64,000 nucleotides of DNA, from positions 61,476 to 125,475 of the forward strand of contig NZ_JAFCJM010000018.1 in the NCBI RefSeq assembly GCF_018130955.1. The letters run 5' to 3'. This document shows, piece after piece, positions 18,407-26,761 of this stretch. This stretch comes from Bradyrhizobium liaoningense. GTDB lineage: Bacteria; Pseudomonadota; Alphaproteobacteria; Rhizobiales; Xanthobacteraceae. The notes below the pieces were generated by a model. It was not told the DNA's origin. It made no database searches and saw nothing but the letters and a program-made list of their open reading frames with translations. Position 1 is the stretch's first letter. The number at the start of each line of letters is the position of its first letter. A program made the translations under genes and the position numbers.

Positions 18407-20482
18407 ATGACGAAGCTTATCATCGACGGCAAAGAGATCGATGTCCCGCCGGAGTACACGCTGCTGCAGGCGTGCGAGGCGGCCGGCGCCGAGATTCCGC
18501 GCTTCTGCTACCACGAGCGGCTGTCGATCGCCGGCAATTGCCGGATGTGCCTGGTCGAGGTGAAGGGCGGGCCGAAGCCTGTCGCAAGCTGCGCCTGGGG
18601 CGTGCGTGACTGCCGTCCGGGCCCCAAGGGCGAGCCGCCGGAGATCTCCACGCGTTCGCCGATGGTGAAGAAGGCGCGCGAAGGCGTGATGGAGTTTTTG
18701 CTCATCAACCATCCGCTGGACTGCCCGATCTGTGATCAGGGCGGCGAGTGCGACCTGCAGGACCAGGCGATGGGCTACGGCGTCGACACCTCGCGCTTCG
18801 CCGAGAACAAGCGCGCCGTCGAAGACAAGTATCTCGGCGCGCTGGTCAAGACCTCGATGAACCGCTGCATCCAGTGCACGCGCTGCGTCCGCTTCTCGGC
18901 GGAAGTTGCCGGCGCTCCGGAGATGGGCGCGACGGGCCGCGGCGAGGACATGGAGATCACGACCTATCTCCAGCACGCGCTGACCTCCGAATTGCAGGGC
19001 AACCTCGTCGACATCTGCCCGGTGGGTGCGTTGACCTCGAAGCCTTATGCTTTCGCCGCGCGTCCCTGGGAGCTCGGCAAGACCCAGTCGATCGACGTCA
19101 TGGACGGTCTCGGCTCGGCGATCCGCGTCGACACGCGTGGCCGCGAGGTGATGCGCATCCTGCCGCGCATCAACGAGGCCGTGAACGAGGAGTGGATTTC
19201 GGACAAGACCCGCCACGTCGTCGACGGCCTGCGCACGCAGCGGCTCGACCGGCCCTATATCCGTGAGGCCGGCAAGCTGCGCCCGGCGAGCTGGACCGAA
19301 GCCTTCGCGGCGATCGCCTCGAAGGCCGGTCGCTCGGACGGCAAGCGGATCGGCGCCATTGCCGGCGATCTCGCCGGTGTCGAGGAGATGTTCGCGCTCA
19401 AGGATCTGCTCGCCAAGTACGGTTCGACCAATATGGCCGTGCAGGGCGGCGACGCCTTCGATGCAAAACTCGGCCGCGCCTCCTACATCTTCAACCCGAC
19501 CATCGTCGGCCTCGAGCAGGCCGATGCATTGCTGATCATCGGCGCCAATCCGCGCAAGGAAGCCGCCGTGTTCAACGCGCGCATCCGCAAGCGCTGGCGT
19601 GCGGGCGGCTTTAAGGTCGGCGTGATCGGCGCCAAGGCCGACCTGACCTACGATTACGATCACATCGGCGCGGGCACCGAGACGCTCGGCGAACTCGCGG
19701 CCGGCAAGCACTCCTTCATGGACGTGTTGAAGAACGCCAAGCATCCGATCGTGCTGGTGGGTGCGGGCGCGACCTCGCGCCATGACGGTGCGGCCATTCT
19801 TGCTGCCGCCGCCAAGCTGGCGCTCGATGTCGGTGCGGTGAAGGACGGCTGGAACGGCTTTGGCGTGCTTCAGGATACGGCTTCGCGCGTCGGCGCGCTC
19901 GACATCGGCTTTGCCGCGGGAAGCGGTGGGCTGAATGCGGCGCAGATGACGACGTTCGGGACGCTGGATCTGCTGTTCCTGCTCGGCGCCGACGAGATCA
20001 AGGCGCCGGACGGCACCTTCGTGGTCTATATCGGCACCCATGGCGACCGCGGCGCGCATCGCGCCGACGTCATCCTGCCGGCAGCCGCCTACACCGAGAA
20101 GTCGGCAATTTACGTCAACACGGAAGGGCGGGTGCAGATGACCGGCCGCGCGGCGTTCCCGCCGGGCGAGGCCCGTGAGGACTGGGCGATCATCCGCGCG
20201 CTGTCGGAAGCGCTGGCTAAGAAGCTGCCCTACGACTCGCTGGCCGCGCTGCGCCAGGCGGTCTTCAAGGCGGTGCCGCACCTGATCCGTCTCGATCAGA
20301 TCGAGGCCGGCTCCGCCGACCAGGTCAATGCGCTCGCAGGCAAGGGCGGCACGCCGGAAAAGGCGCCGTTCAAGCCGCTGATCGAGGACTTTTACCTGAC
20401 CAACCCAATCGCGCGTGCGTCCGCCGTGATGGCGGAATGTTCGCGGCTTGCCTCCGGGCAGATGCTGACCGCAGCGGAGTGA
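18407..20482 (+). CDS. nuoG: NADH-quinone oxidoreductase subunit G
   Basis: A 691-aa 75-kDa-type subunit. The N-terminal region carries the ligands of clusters N1b, N4 and N5: CYHERLSIAGNCRMC with a later Cys, HPLDCPICDQGGECDLQ, and CIQCTRCVRF with CPVGAL. The C-terminal part is a molybdopterin-oxidoreductase-like fold that carries no cofactor here. The length matches the mitochondrial-type short NuoG rather than the longer E. coli form. Ten bases separate it from nuoH. Confidence 0.97.
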   Translation: MTKLIIDGKEIDVPPEYTLLQACEAAGAEIPRFCYHERLSIAGNCRMCLVEVKGGPKPVASCAWGVRDCRPGPKGEPPEISTRSPMVKKAREGVMEFLLINHPLDCPICDQGGECDLQDQAMGYGVDTSRFAENKRAVEDKYLGALVKTSMNRCIQCTRCVRFSAEVAGAPEMGATGRGEDMEITTYLQHALTSELQGNLVDICPVGALTSKPYAFAARPWELGKTQSIDVMDGLGSAIRVDTRGREVMRILPRINEAVNEEWISDKTRHVVDGLRTQRLDRPYIREAGKLRPASWTEAFAAIASKAGRSDGKRIGAIAGDLAGVEEMFALKDLLAKYGSTNMAVQGGDAFDAKLGRASYIFNPTIVGLEQADALLIIGANPRKEAAVFNARIRKRWRAGGFKVGVIGAKADLTYDYDHIGAGTETLGELAAGKHSFMDVLKNAKHPIVLVGAGATSRHDGAAILAAAAKLALDVGAVKDGWNGFGVLQDTASRVGALDIGFAAGSGGLNAAQMTTFGTLDLLFLLGADEIKAPDGTFVVYIGTHGDRGAHRADVILPAAAYTEKSAIYVNTEGRVQMTGRAAFPPGEAREDWAIIRALSEALAKKLPYDSLAALRQAVFKAVPHLIRLDQIEAGSADQVNALAGKGGTPEKAPFKPLIEDFYLTNPIARASAVMAECSRLASGQMLTAAE

Positions 20483-20492
20483 GCGTGATCTG

Positions 20493-21560
20493 ATGGCATT
20501 CTTCGAAAGCGCATTCTGGACCGGGTTCCTCTGGCCGCTGATCATCATGGTCGCGGAGAGCGTCCTGCTGCTCGTCGTGCTCCTGGTCGCGATCGCCTAC
20601 ATCCTGCTCGCCGACCGCAAGATCTGGGCCGCGGTGCAGATCCGGCGCGGCCCGAACGTCGTCGGTCCCTGGGGCCTGTTCCAGTCCTTCGCCGACCTCC
20701 TGAAGTTCGTGCTGAAGGAGCCGATCATTCCGGCCGGTGCCAACAAGGGCGTGTTCCTGCTCGCGCCACTGGTGTCGTGCGTGCTGGCCCTTGCGGCCTG
20801 GGCGGTGATCCCGACCAATCTCGGCTGGGTGATCTCCGACATCAATGTCGGCATCCTCTACATCTTCGCGATCTCGTCGCTGTCGATCTACGGCATCATC
20901 ATGGCCGGCTGGTCGTCGAACTCGAAATATCCGTTCTTGGCCGCGCTTCGCTCGGCCGCGCAGATGGTGTCCTACGAGGTCTCGATCGGCTTCGTCATCA
21001 TCACGGTGCTGCTCTGCGCCGGCACGCTGAACCTGTCCGCGGTGGTCGAAGCGCAGAACACGCGCGGGCTTGCCAGCCTGATCGGCCTGCCGCAGCTCAC
21101 CATCTTGAACTGGTACGTCTGGCCGCTGTTCCCGATGTTCGTGGTGTTCTACGTCTCGGCGCTCGCGGAAACCAACCGTCCGCCCTTCGACCTCGTCGAG
21201 GCCGAGTCCGAGCTGGTCGCCGGCTTCATGGTCGAATACGGCTCGACGCCGTATCTCCTGTTCATGCTCGGCGAGTATGTCGCGATCTGCACGATGTGCG
21301 CGATGGCAACGATCCTGTTCTTAGGCGGCTGGCTGCCGCCGGTGAACCTGCCGCCCTTCACCTGGGTGCCGGGGATCATCTGGTTCTCGCTCAAGCTGTT
21401 CTTCATGTTCTTCCTGTTCGCGATGGCGAAGGCGATCGTGCCGCGCTACCGCTACGATCAACTGATGCGGCTCGGCTGGAAAGTGTTCCTGCCGATTTCG
21501 CTCGCGATGGTGATCGTGGTAGCCGGCGTGCTGCATTTCGCCGGCATCGCGCCGAAGTGA
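20493..21560 (+). CDS. nuoH: NADH-quinone oxidoreductase subunit H
   Basis: A 355-aa membrane subunit (ND1 type) with about eight or nine helices that closes the quinone tunnel and starts the proton path. Conserved features are ADRKIWAAVQIRRGPNVVGPWGLFQ, the acidic ETNRPPFDLVEAESELVAGF loop and MVEYGSTPYLLFMLGEY. Length is normal. It is separated by eight bases from nuoI. Confidence 0.97.
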   Translation: MAFFESAFWTGFLWPLIIMVAESVLLLVVLLVAIAYILLADRKIWAAVQIRRGPNVVGPWGLFQSFADLLKFVLKEPIIPAGANKGVFLLAPLVSCVLALAAWAVIPTNLGWVISDINVGILYIFAISSLSIYGIIMAGWSSNSKYPFLAALRSAAQMVSYEVSIGFVIITVLLCAGTLNLSAVVEAQNTRGLASLIGLPQLTILNWYVWPLFPMFVVFYVSALAETNRPPFDLVEAESELVAGFMVEYGSTPYLLFMLGEYVAICTMCAMATILFLGGWLPPVNLPPFTWVPGIIWFSLKLFFMFFLFAMAKAIVPRYRYDQLMRLGWKVFLPISLAMVIVVAGVLHFAGIAPK

Positions 21561-21568
21561 GGCTTGCC

Positions 21569-22063
21569 ATGGGTATCAACATCAACGCCACTGCGCGCTC
21601 GCTGCTGCTGTCGGAATTCGTATCGGCGTTCTTCCTCGCCATGCGCTACTTCTTCCAGCCGAAGCCGACGCTCAACTATCCCTTCGAGAAGGGCCCGATC
21701 TCGCCGCGCTTCCGTGGCGAGCATGCGCTGCGCCGCTATCCGAACGGCGAAGAGCGCTGCATTGCCTGCAAGCTGTGCGAGGCGGTCTGCCCCGCGCAGG
21801 CCATCACCATCGAGGCCGGTCCGCGCCGCAACGACGGCACCCGCCGCACCGTGCGCTACGACATCGACATGGTGAAGTGCATCTATTGCGGCCTCTGCCA
21901 GGAGGCCTGCCCGGTCGACGCCATCGTCGAGGGCCCGAACTTCGAATTTGCGGCCGAGACCCGCGAGGAGCTCTACTATGACAAGGCCAAGCTGCTCGCC
22001 AACGGCGACCGCTGGGAACGCGAGATCGCCAAGGCGATCGAGCTCGACGCGCCGTACCGGTGA
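21569..22063 (+). CDS. nuoI: NADH-quinone oxidoreductase subunit I (two [4Fe-4S] clusters)
   Basis: A 164-aa TYKY-type subunit with two ferredoxin motifs, CIACKLCEAVCPAQAI and CIYCGLCQEACPVDAI. These hold clusters N6a and N6b on the electron path to N2. An N-terminal amphipathic helix (LLLSEFVSAFFLAMRYFF) anchors it to the membrane arm. The start follows the nuoH stop after eight bases. Downstream, where nuoJ would start at 22073, a palindromic repeat intervenes. Confidence 0.96.
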   Translation: MGININATARSLLLSEFVSAFFLAMRYFFQPKPTLNYPFEKGPISPRFRGEHALRRYPNGEERCIACKLCEAVCPAQAITIEAGPRRNDGTRRTVRYDIDMVKCIYCGLCQEACPVDAIVEGPNFEFAAETREELYYDKAKLLANGDRWEREIAKAIELDAPYR

Positions 22064-22072
22064 GGTGAGGGC

Positions 22073-22204
22073 ATGATCCTTCCCGCCACCACCACGTCAT
22101 TCCGGGGCGCGCGAAGCGCGAACCCGGAATCTCGCGCCACAACCTCCAGATTCCGGGTTCGCGGGCTTTGCCCGCGCCCCGGAATGACGGGGAATTCCAG
22201 ATGA
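22073..22204 (+). CDS. 43-codon frame from the displaced original nuoJ start
   Basis: The ATG at 22073 has TGAGGTGAGGGC upstream and begins with the same five residues as nuoJ (MILPA). The palindromic repeat is then read through in frame without a stop. The frame ends at TGA 22202-22204, which overlaps the ATG of nuoJ (ATGA). It looks like a by-product of the repeat insertion and keeps nuoJ translationally coupled. The peptide is unlikely to have its own function. Confidence 0.4.
   Translation: MILPATTTSFRGARSANPESRATTSRFRVRGLCPRPGMTGNSR
22087..22200. repeat. Palindromic repeat between nuoI and nuoJ, flanked by a 14-bp duplication
   Basis: The inverted repeat spans 22095-22189. The left arm CGTCATTCCGG with CGAACCCGGAATC pairs with GATTCCGGGTTCG and CCGGAATGACG. 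The whole insert is flanked by two copies of ATGATCCTTCCCGC (22073-22086 and 22201-22214), which is the nuoJ start region. I read this as an insertion with a target duplication. The element differs in sequence from the one at 2633. Confidence 0.8.
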
Positions 22205-22839
22205 TCCTTCCCGCGCTGTTCTTCTATCTGTTCGCCGGCATCTGCGTCGCCTCGGCGGTGATGGTGATTGTCTCGCGCAATCCCGTGCACTCCGTGCTGT
22301 ATCTGATCCTGGCCTTCGTCAACGCCTCGGGCCTGTTCGTGCTGCTCGGCGCCGAGTTCCTGGCGATGATCCTGATCGTCGTCTATGTCGGAGCGGTCGC
22401 GGTGCTGTTCCTGTTCGTCATCATGATGCTCGATGTCGATTTCGTCGAGCTGCGCGAAGGCTTCATCGAATATCTGCCGGTTGGTCTGGTGATCGGCGGC
22501 ATCTTTCTGTTCGAGCTGCTGCTGACCGTCGGCTTCTGGGTCATCAACCCCGGTGTCGCCAAGACGATCACGGCGGCGATCCCGGCCAACGTCTCCAATA
22601 CCGAGGCGCTCGGCCTGGTGCTCTATACGAAGTATATCCATTACTTCCAGCTCGCCGGCATGGTGCTCCTGGTCGCGATGATCGGCGCCATCGTGCTGAC
22701 GCTGCGGCACAAGGCTTCCGTCAAGCGGCAGGACATCAACGTGCAGAATGCGCGCACGCCCGAGATGGCGATGGCGCTGCGCAAGGTGGCGTCGGGGCAG
22801 GGGCTCTCGGATACTGACGCGGCGGAGTGGGTGAAATGA
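22201..22839 (+). CDS. nuoJ: NADH-quinone oxidoreductase subunit J
   Basis: A 212-aa membrane subunit (ND6 type) with five helices. The pi-bulge helix region YLILAFVNASGLFVLLGAEFLAMILIVVYVGAVAVLFLFVIMML is conserved. The start is the ATG at 22201, the second copy of a duplicated start; the nearest upstream purines (GACGGGGAATTCC) give a weaker binding site than the first copy has. In-frame TTG at 22168 lies inside the repeat and is not credible. It overlaps nuoK by ATGA. Confidence 0.95.
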   Translation: MILPALFFYLFAGICVASAVMVIVSRNPVHSVLYLILAFVNASGLFVLLGAEFLAMILIVVYVGAVAVLFLFVIMMLDVDFVELREGFIEYLPVGLVIGGIFLFELLLTVGFWVINPGVAKTITAAIPANVSNTEALGLVLYTKYIHYFQLAGMVLLVAMIGAIVLTLRHKASVKRQDINVQNARTPEMAMALRKVASGQGLSDTDAAEWVK

Positions 22840-23144
22840 CGATCGGGCTCGGACATTATCTGGCGGTCGGCGCGATCCTGTTCACGCTCGGGATCCTCGG
22901 CATCTTCCTCAACCGCAAGAACATCATCGTCATCCTGATGTCGATCGAGCTGATCCTGCTCTCGGTCAACATCAACCTGGTGGCGTTCTCGACCTTCCTC
23001 GGCGACATCGTCGGCCAGGTTTTCGCGTTGCTGGTCCTCACGGTTGCAGCCGCCGAAGCCGCGATCGGTCTCGCCATCCTGGTGGTCTATTTCCGCAACC
23101 GCGGCTCGATCGCGGTTGAGGACGTCAATCTGATGAAGGGCTGA
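22836..23144 (+). CDS. nuoK: NADH-quinone oxidoreductase subunit K
   Basis: A 102-aa three-helix membrane subunit (ND4L type). It has the conserved Glu residues on helices 2 and 3 that carry protons: one in LMSIELILLSVNINLVAFS and one in VAAAEAAIGLAILVVYFR. The start overlaps the nuoJ stop by ATGA. An upstream GTG at 22827 is in frame but less likely. Confidence 0.96.
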   Translation: MTIGLGHYLAVGAILFTLGILGIFLNRKNIIVILMSIELILLSVNINLVAFSTFLGDIVGQVFALLVLTVAAAEAAIGLAILVVYFRNRGSIAVEDVNLMKG

Positions 23145-23152
23145 GCTCAGTC

Positions 23153-25228
23153 ATGGTTCAGGCAATTGTCTTTCTGCCTCTGCTGGGCGCCATTCTGGCC
23201 GGCCTGATCGCCATTTTCGGCGCGCATGCCCGTAACCCCAGCGGCGACACGGTCGAGCATCACGGACACGGGCATGACGATGCCCATGGTCACGGCGACG
23301 CCCACGCGGCGGCTCATGATGACCATGCGCATGACGATCACGGTCATGGTCCGGCCGAGCCGGCGGCTGCCGGCTCGCGCCTGGCCGAATTGATCACGAC
23401 GGGGCTGCTGTTCGTGTCGGCGGCGCTGTCCTGGTTCACGCTGGTCGATGTCGGCTTCATGCATCATGATGCGCGGATTCCGCTGCTGCCCTGGATTCTG
23501 TCCGGCGACCTCCAAGTCTACTGGGCGTTGCGGGTGGACACCCTGACGGCCGTGATGCTTGTCGTGGTCACGACCGTGTCCTCGCTCGTGCACATGTACT
23601 CCATCGGCTACATGGACGAGGATCCGTATCGGCCGCGCTTCTTCGGCTATCTCAGCCTGTTCACCTTCGCGATGCTGATGCTGGTGACCGCTGATAACCT
23701 CGTGCAGCTCTTCTTCGGCTGGGAAGGCGTTGGTCTCGCAAGCTATCTGCTGATCGGCTTCTGGTATCAAAAGCCGTCGGCGAACGCGGCCGCGATCAAG
23801 GCCTTCATCGTCAACCGCGTCGGCGATTTCGGCTTCGCACTCGGCATCTTCGCGATCTTCGCGCTGGTGGGCTCGACCGATTTCGAGACCATCTTCCATG
23901 CCGCCCCCAGCCTCACCGGCAAGACCATCAACTTCCTCGGCTGGCAGGCGGATGCGCTGACGCTGACCTGTCTCTTGCTGTTCATGGGCGCGATGGGCAA
24001 GTCGGCGCAGTTCCTGCTGCACACCTGGTTGCCGGACGCCATGGAAGGCCCGACCCCGGTTTCGGCGCTGATCCACGCCGCGACCATGGTCACCGCTGGT
24101 GTCTTCATGGTGGCGCGCCTGTCGCCGCTGTTCGAGCTCGCGCCGAACGCGCAGGCCGTCGTGATGTTCTTCGGTGCGACCACGGCGTTCTTCGCGGCGA
24201 CCGTCGGCCTCGTTCAGAACGACATCAAGCGCATCGTCGCTTACTCGACCTGTTCGCAGCTCGGCTACATGTTTGTGGCGATGGGGGCGGGGGCCTATTC
24301 GGTCGGCATGTTCCACCTGTTCACGCATGCCTTCTTCAAGGCGCTGCTGTTCTTGGGCTCCGGCTCGGTGATCTACGCGATGCATCACGAGCAGGACATC
24401 CGCAATATGGGCGGTCTCTGGAAGAAGATCCCCTACACCTATGCGGTGATGGTGGTCGGCACGCTGGCCTTGACCGGCTTCCCGCTGACGGCCGGCTACT
24501 TCTCCAAGGACGCGATCATCGAGTCCGCCTACGCCTCGCACAATCCGCTGGCGTTCTACGGCTTCCTGATGACCGTGATCGCGGCGTGCCTGACCTCGTT
24601 CTACTCCTGGCGCCTGATCTTCAAGACCTTCCACGGCGAGCCGCACGATGAGCATCACTACGAGGCGGCGCATGAGAGCCCGATCTGGATGCTGATCCCG
24701 ATCGGCGTGCTGGCAGTCGGCTCCATCGTCGCCGGCTTCCCGTTCAAGGAACTGTTCGCCGGTCACGGCATCGAGGAGTTCTTCCGCGAGTCCGTGAAGA
24801 TGAACCCGCACATCATCGAGGAGATGCACCACATCTCGCCGGCCATCGCCTTCCTGCCGACGGTGATGATGGTGGTGGGCTTCCTGATCTCGTACCTGTT
24901 CTACATCCGCCGGCCGTATCTGCCGGTCGAACTCGCGACCACCCAGCCGGGGCTGTACCAGTTCCTGCTCAACAAGTGGTATTTCGACGAGCTCTACGAG
25001 GTCATCTTCGTCCGTCCGGCGAAGTGGATCGGCTACCAGCTCTGGAAGAAGGGCGACGGCTTCATCATCGACGGGTTCGGCCCGGATGGCGTCTCGGCGC
25101 GCGTTCTGGACGTCACCCGCAACGTCGTGAAGATCCAGACCGGCTATCTCTATCACTACGCATTTGCCATGCTGATCGGTGTCGCCGGCCTGATCACCTG
25201 GTTCATGTTCGGCTTCGGAGGCCAGTAA
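23153..25228 (+). CDS. nuoL: NADH-quinone oxidoreductase subunit L, with His-rich loop
   Basis: A 691-aa antiporter-like membrane subunit (ND5 type), distal proton pump of complex I. Conserved features are YLLIGFWYQKPSANAAAIKAF (helix 5 Glu in FFGWEGVG just before), the Lys helix HTWLPDAMEGPTPVSALIHAATMVTAG and the long C-terminal lateral helix. Odd feature: residues 36-65, between helices 1 and 2, hold twelve His and seven Asp in 30 positions. This is a metal-binding-like insert that standard NuoL proteins such as that of E. coli lack. Adjacent to nuoM without a gap. Confidence 0.96.
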   Translation: MVQAIVFLPLLGAILAGLIAIFGAHARNPSGDTVEHHGHGHDDAHGHGDAHAAAHDDHAHDDHGHGPAEPAAAGSRLAELITTGLLFVSAALSWFTLVDVGFMHHDARIPLLPWILSGDLQVYWALRVDTLTAVMLVVVTTVSSLVHMYSIGYMDEDPYRPRFFGYLSLFTFAMLMLVTADNLVQLFFGWEGVGLASYLLIGFWYQKPSANAAAIKAFIVNRVGDFGFALGIFAIFALVGSTDFETIFHAAPSLTGKTINFLGWQADALTLTCLLLFMGAMGKSAQFLLHTWLPDAMEGPTPVSALIHAATMVTAGVFMVARLSPLFELAPNAQAVVMFFGATTAFFAATVGLVQNDIKRIVAYSTCSQLGYMFVAMGAGAYSVGMFHLFTHAFFKALLFLGSGSVIYAMHHEQDIRNMGGLWKKIPYTYAVMVVGTLALTGFPLTAGYFSKDAIIESAYASHNPLAFYGFLMTVIAACLTSFYSWRLIFKTFHGEPHDEHHYEAAHESPIWMLIPIGVLAVGSIVAGFPFKELFAGHGIEEFFRESVKMNPHIIEEMHHISPAIAFLPTVMMVVGFLISYLFYIRRPYLPVELATTQPGLYQFLLNKWYFDELYEVIFVRPAKWIGYQLWKKGDGFIIDGFGPDGVSARVLDVTRNVVKIQTGYLYHYAFAMLIGVAGLITWFMFGFGGQ

Positions 25229-26737
25229 ATGACAACCTGGCCCATCCTTTCCGTCACCACCTTCCTGCCGCTGGTCGGCGCGCTGATCGTCTATGTCAGC
25301 CGCGGCGACGATGAGGCGGCCAAGGGTAATTCGCGCTGGATCGCGCTCTGGACCACGCTGATCACCTTCGCGGTGTCGCTGCTCCTGGTCTGGCGCTTCG
25401 ATCCGACGGTCGCCGACTTCCAGTTCGTCGAGAAGACCAATTGGCTGGCGGCCGGCATCACCTATCACATGGGCGTGGACGGCATTTCGCTGCCCTTCGT
25501 GATCCTGACCACCGCCTTGATGCCGTTCTGCATCATCGCGAGCTGGAAATCGATCCAGACCCGCGTCCGCGAATACATGATGGCGTTCCTGATCCTGGAA
25601 ACGCTGATGGTCGGCACCTTCTCGGCGCTCGACCTCGTGCTGTTCTATCTGTACTTCGAAGGCGGCCTGATCCCGATGTTCCTGATCATCGGCGTCTGGG
25701 GTGGCCCGCGCCGGGTCTATGCGTCGTTCAAGTTCTTCCTCTACACGCTGCTCGGCTCGGTGCTGATGCTGCTCGCCATCATGGCGCTCTACTGGAACGG
25801 CGGCACCACCGACATCCCGACCCTGATGCACACCGCCGTGCCGCGGTCGTTGCAGACCTGGGCCTGGCTGGCGTTCTTCGCCTCGTTCGCGGTGAAGATG
25901 CCGATGTGGCCGGTGCACACCTGGCTGCCCGACGCGCATGTCGAGGCGCCGACGGCGGGCTCGGTCATCCTGGCCGCAATCCTGCTGAAGATGGGCGGCT
26001 ATGGCTTCCTGCGGTTCTCGCTGCCGATGTTCCCGCTGGCCTCGCATGACTTCGCGCCGCTGATCTTCACGCTCTCGACCATCGCCATCATCTACACTTC
26101 GCTGGTGGCCTTGATGCAGGAGGACATGAAGAAGCTGATCGCGTACTCCTCAGTCGCGCATATGGGCTTCGTCACCATGGGCATTTTCGCCGGCACCATG
26201 CAGGGCGTGGCCGGCGGCGTGTTCCAGATGATCTCGCACGGCATCGTCTCCGGCGCGCTGTTCCTCTGCGTCGGCATCGTTTACGACCGCATGCATACCC
26301 GCGAGATCGCGGCCTATGGCGGCCTCGTGAACCGGATGCCGCTCTACGCGCTGACGTTCATGGTTTTCACTATGGCCAATGTCGGTCTGCCCGGCACGAG
26401 CGGCTTCGTCGGTGAATTCATGACGCTGCTCGGCACCTTCAAGGTCTCGATCCCGACTGCGTTCGCTGCGACGTTCGGCGTGATCCTGTCTGCCGGCTAC
26501 GCGCTGTGGCTCTACCGCAAGGTCGTGTTCGGGACGCTGGTCAAGCCGTCGCTGGCGAGCATCAAGGACCTCACCTTCCGGGAGTGCCTGACCCTGTTCC
26601 CGCTGATCGCGCTGACCATTCTGTTCGGCGTCTATCCGAAGCCAGTGCTCGACATGTCGGCCGCCTCGGTCCAGCAACTCGTCAACAACTACAACACCGC
26701 GGTCTCGGCTGTAAAAGCTGCCGCACTGCTGCAATGA
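25229..26737 (+). CDS. nuoM: NADH-quinone oxidoreductase subunit M
   Basis: A 502-aa antiporter-like membrane subunit (ND4 type). It has the conserved helix-5 Glu (YFEGGLIPMFLIIGVWGG), the proton-path Lys region (FAVKMPMWPVHTWLPDAHVEAPTAGSV) and the KLIAYSSVAHMGFV stretch. It starts directly at the nuoL stop. The length is normal and no insertions are seen. Confidence 0.97.
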   Translation: MTTWPILSVTTFLPLVGALIVYVSRGDDEAAKGNSRWIALWTTLITFAVSLLLVWRFDPTVADFQFVEKTNWLAAGITYHMGVDGISLPFVILTTALMPFCIIASWKSIQTRVREYMMAFLILETLMVGTFSALDLVLFYLYFEGGLIPMFLIIGVWGGPRRVYASFKFFLYTLLGSVLMLLAIMALYWNGGTTDIPTLMHTAVPRSLQTWAWLAFFASFAVKMPMWPVHTWLPDAHVEAPTAGSVILAAILLKMGGYGFLRFSLPMFPLASHDFAPLIFTLSTIAIIYTSLVALMQEDMKKLIAYSSVAHMGFVTMGIFAGTMQGVAGGVFQMISHGIVSGALFLCVGIVYDRMHTREIAAYGGLVNRMPLYALTFMVFTMANVGLPGTSGFVGEFMTLLGTFKVSIPTAFAATFGVILSAGYALWLYRKVVFGTLVKPSLASIKDLTFRECLTLFPLIALTILFGVYPKPVLDMSAASVQQLVNNYNTAVSAVKAAALLQ

Positions 26738-26761
26738 CAGCGGCAGGGTGAGGATATCGCC

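Noticed and set aside
23147..26047. A 966-codon open frame on the minus strand opposite nuoL and nuoM
   Set aside because: It is antisense to two well-conserved complex I genes and its translation is low-complexity (Arg, Gln, His, Glu, Asp rich) with no domain. High GC at third codon positions of the real genes removes stops on the other strand.
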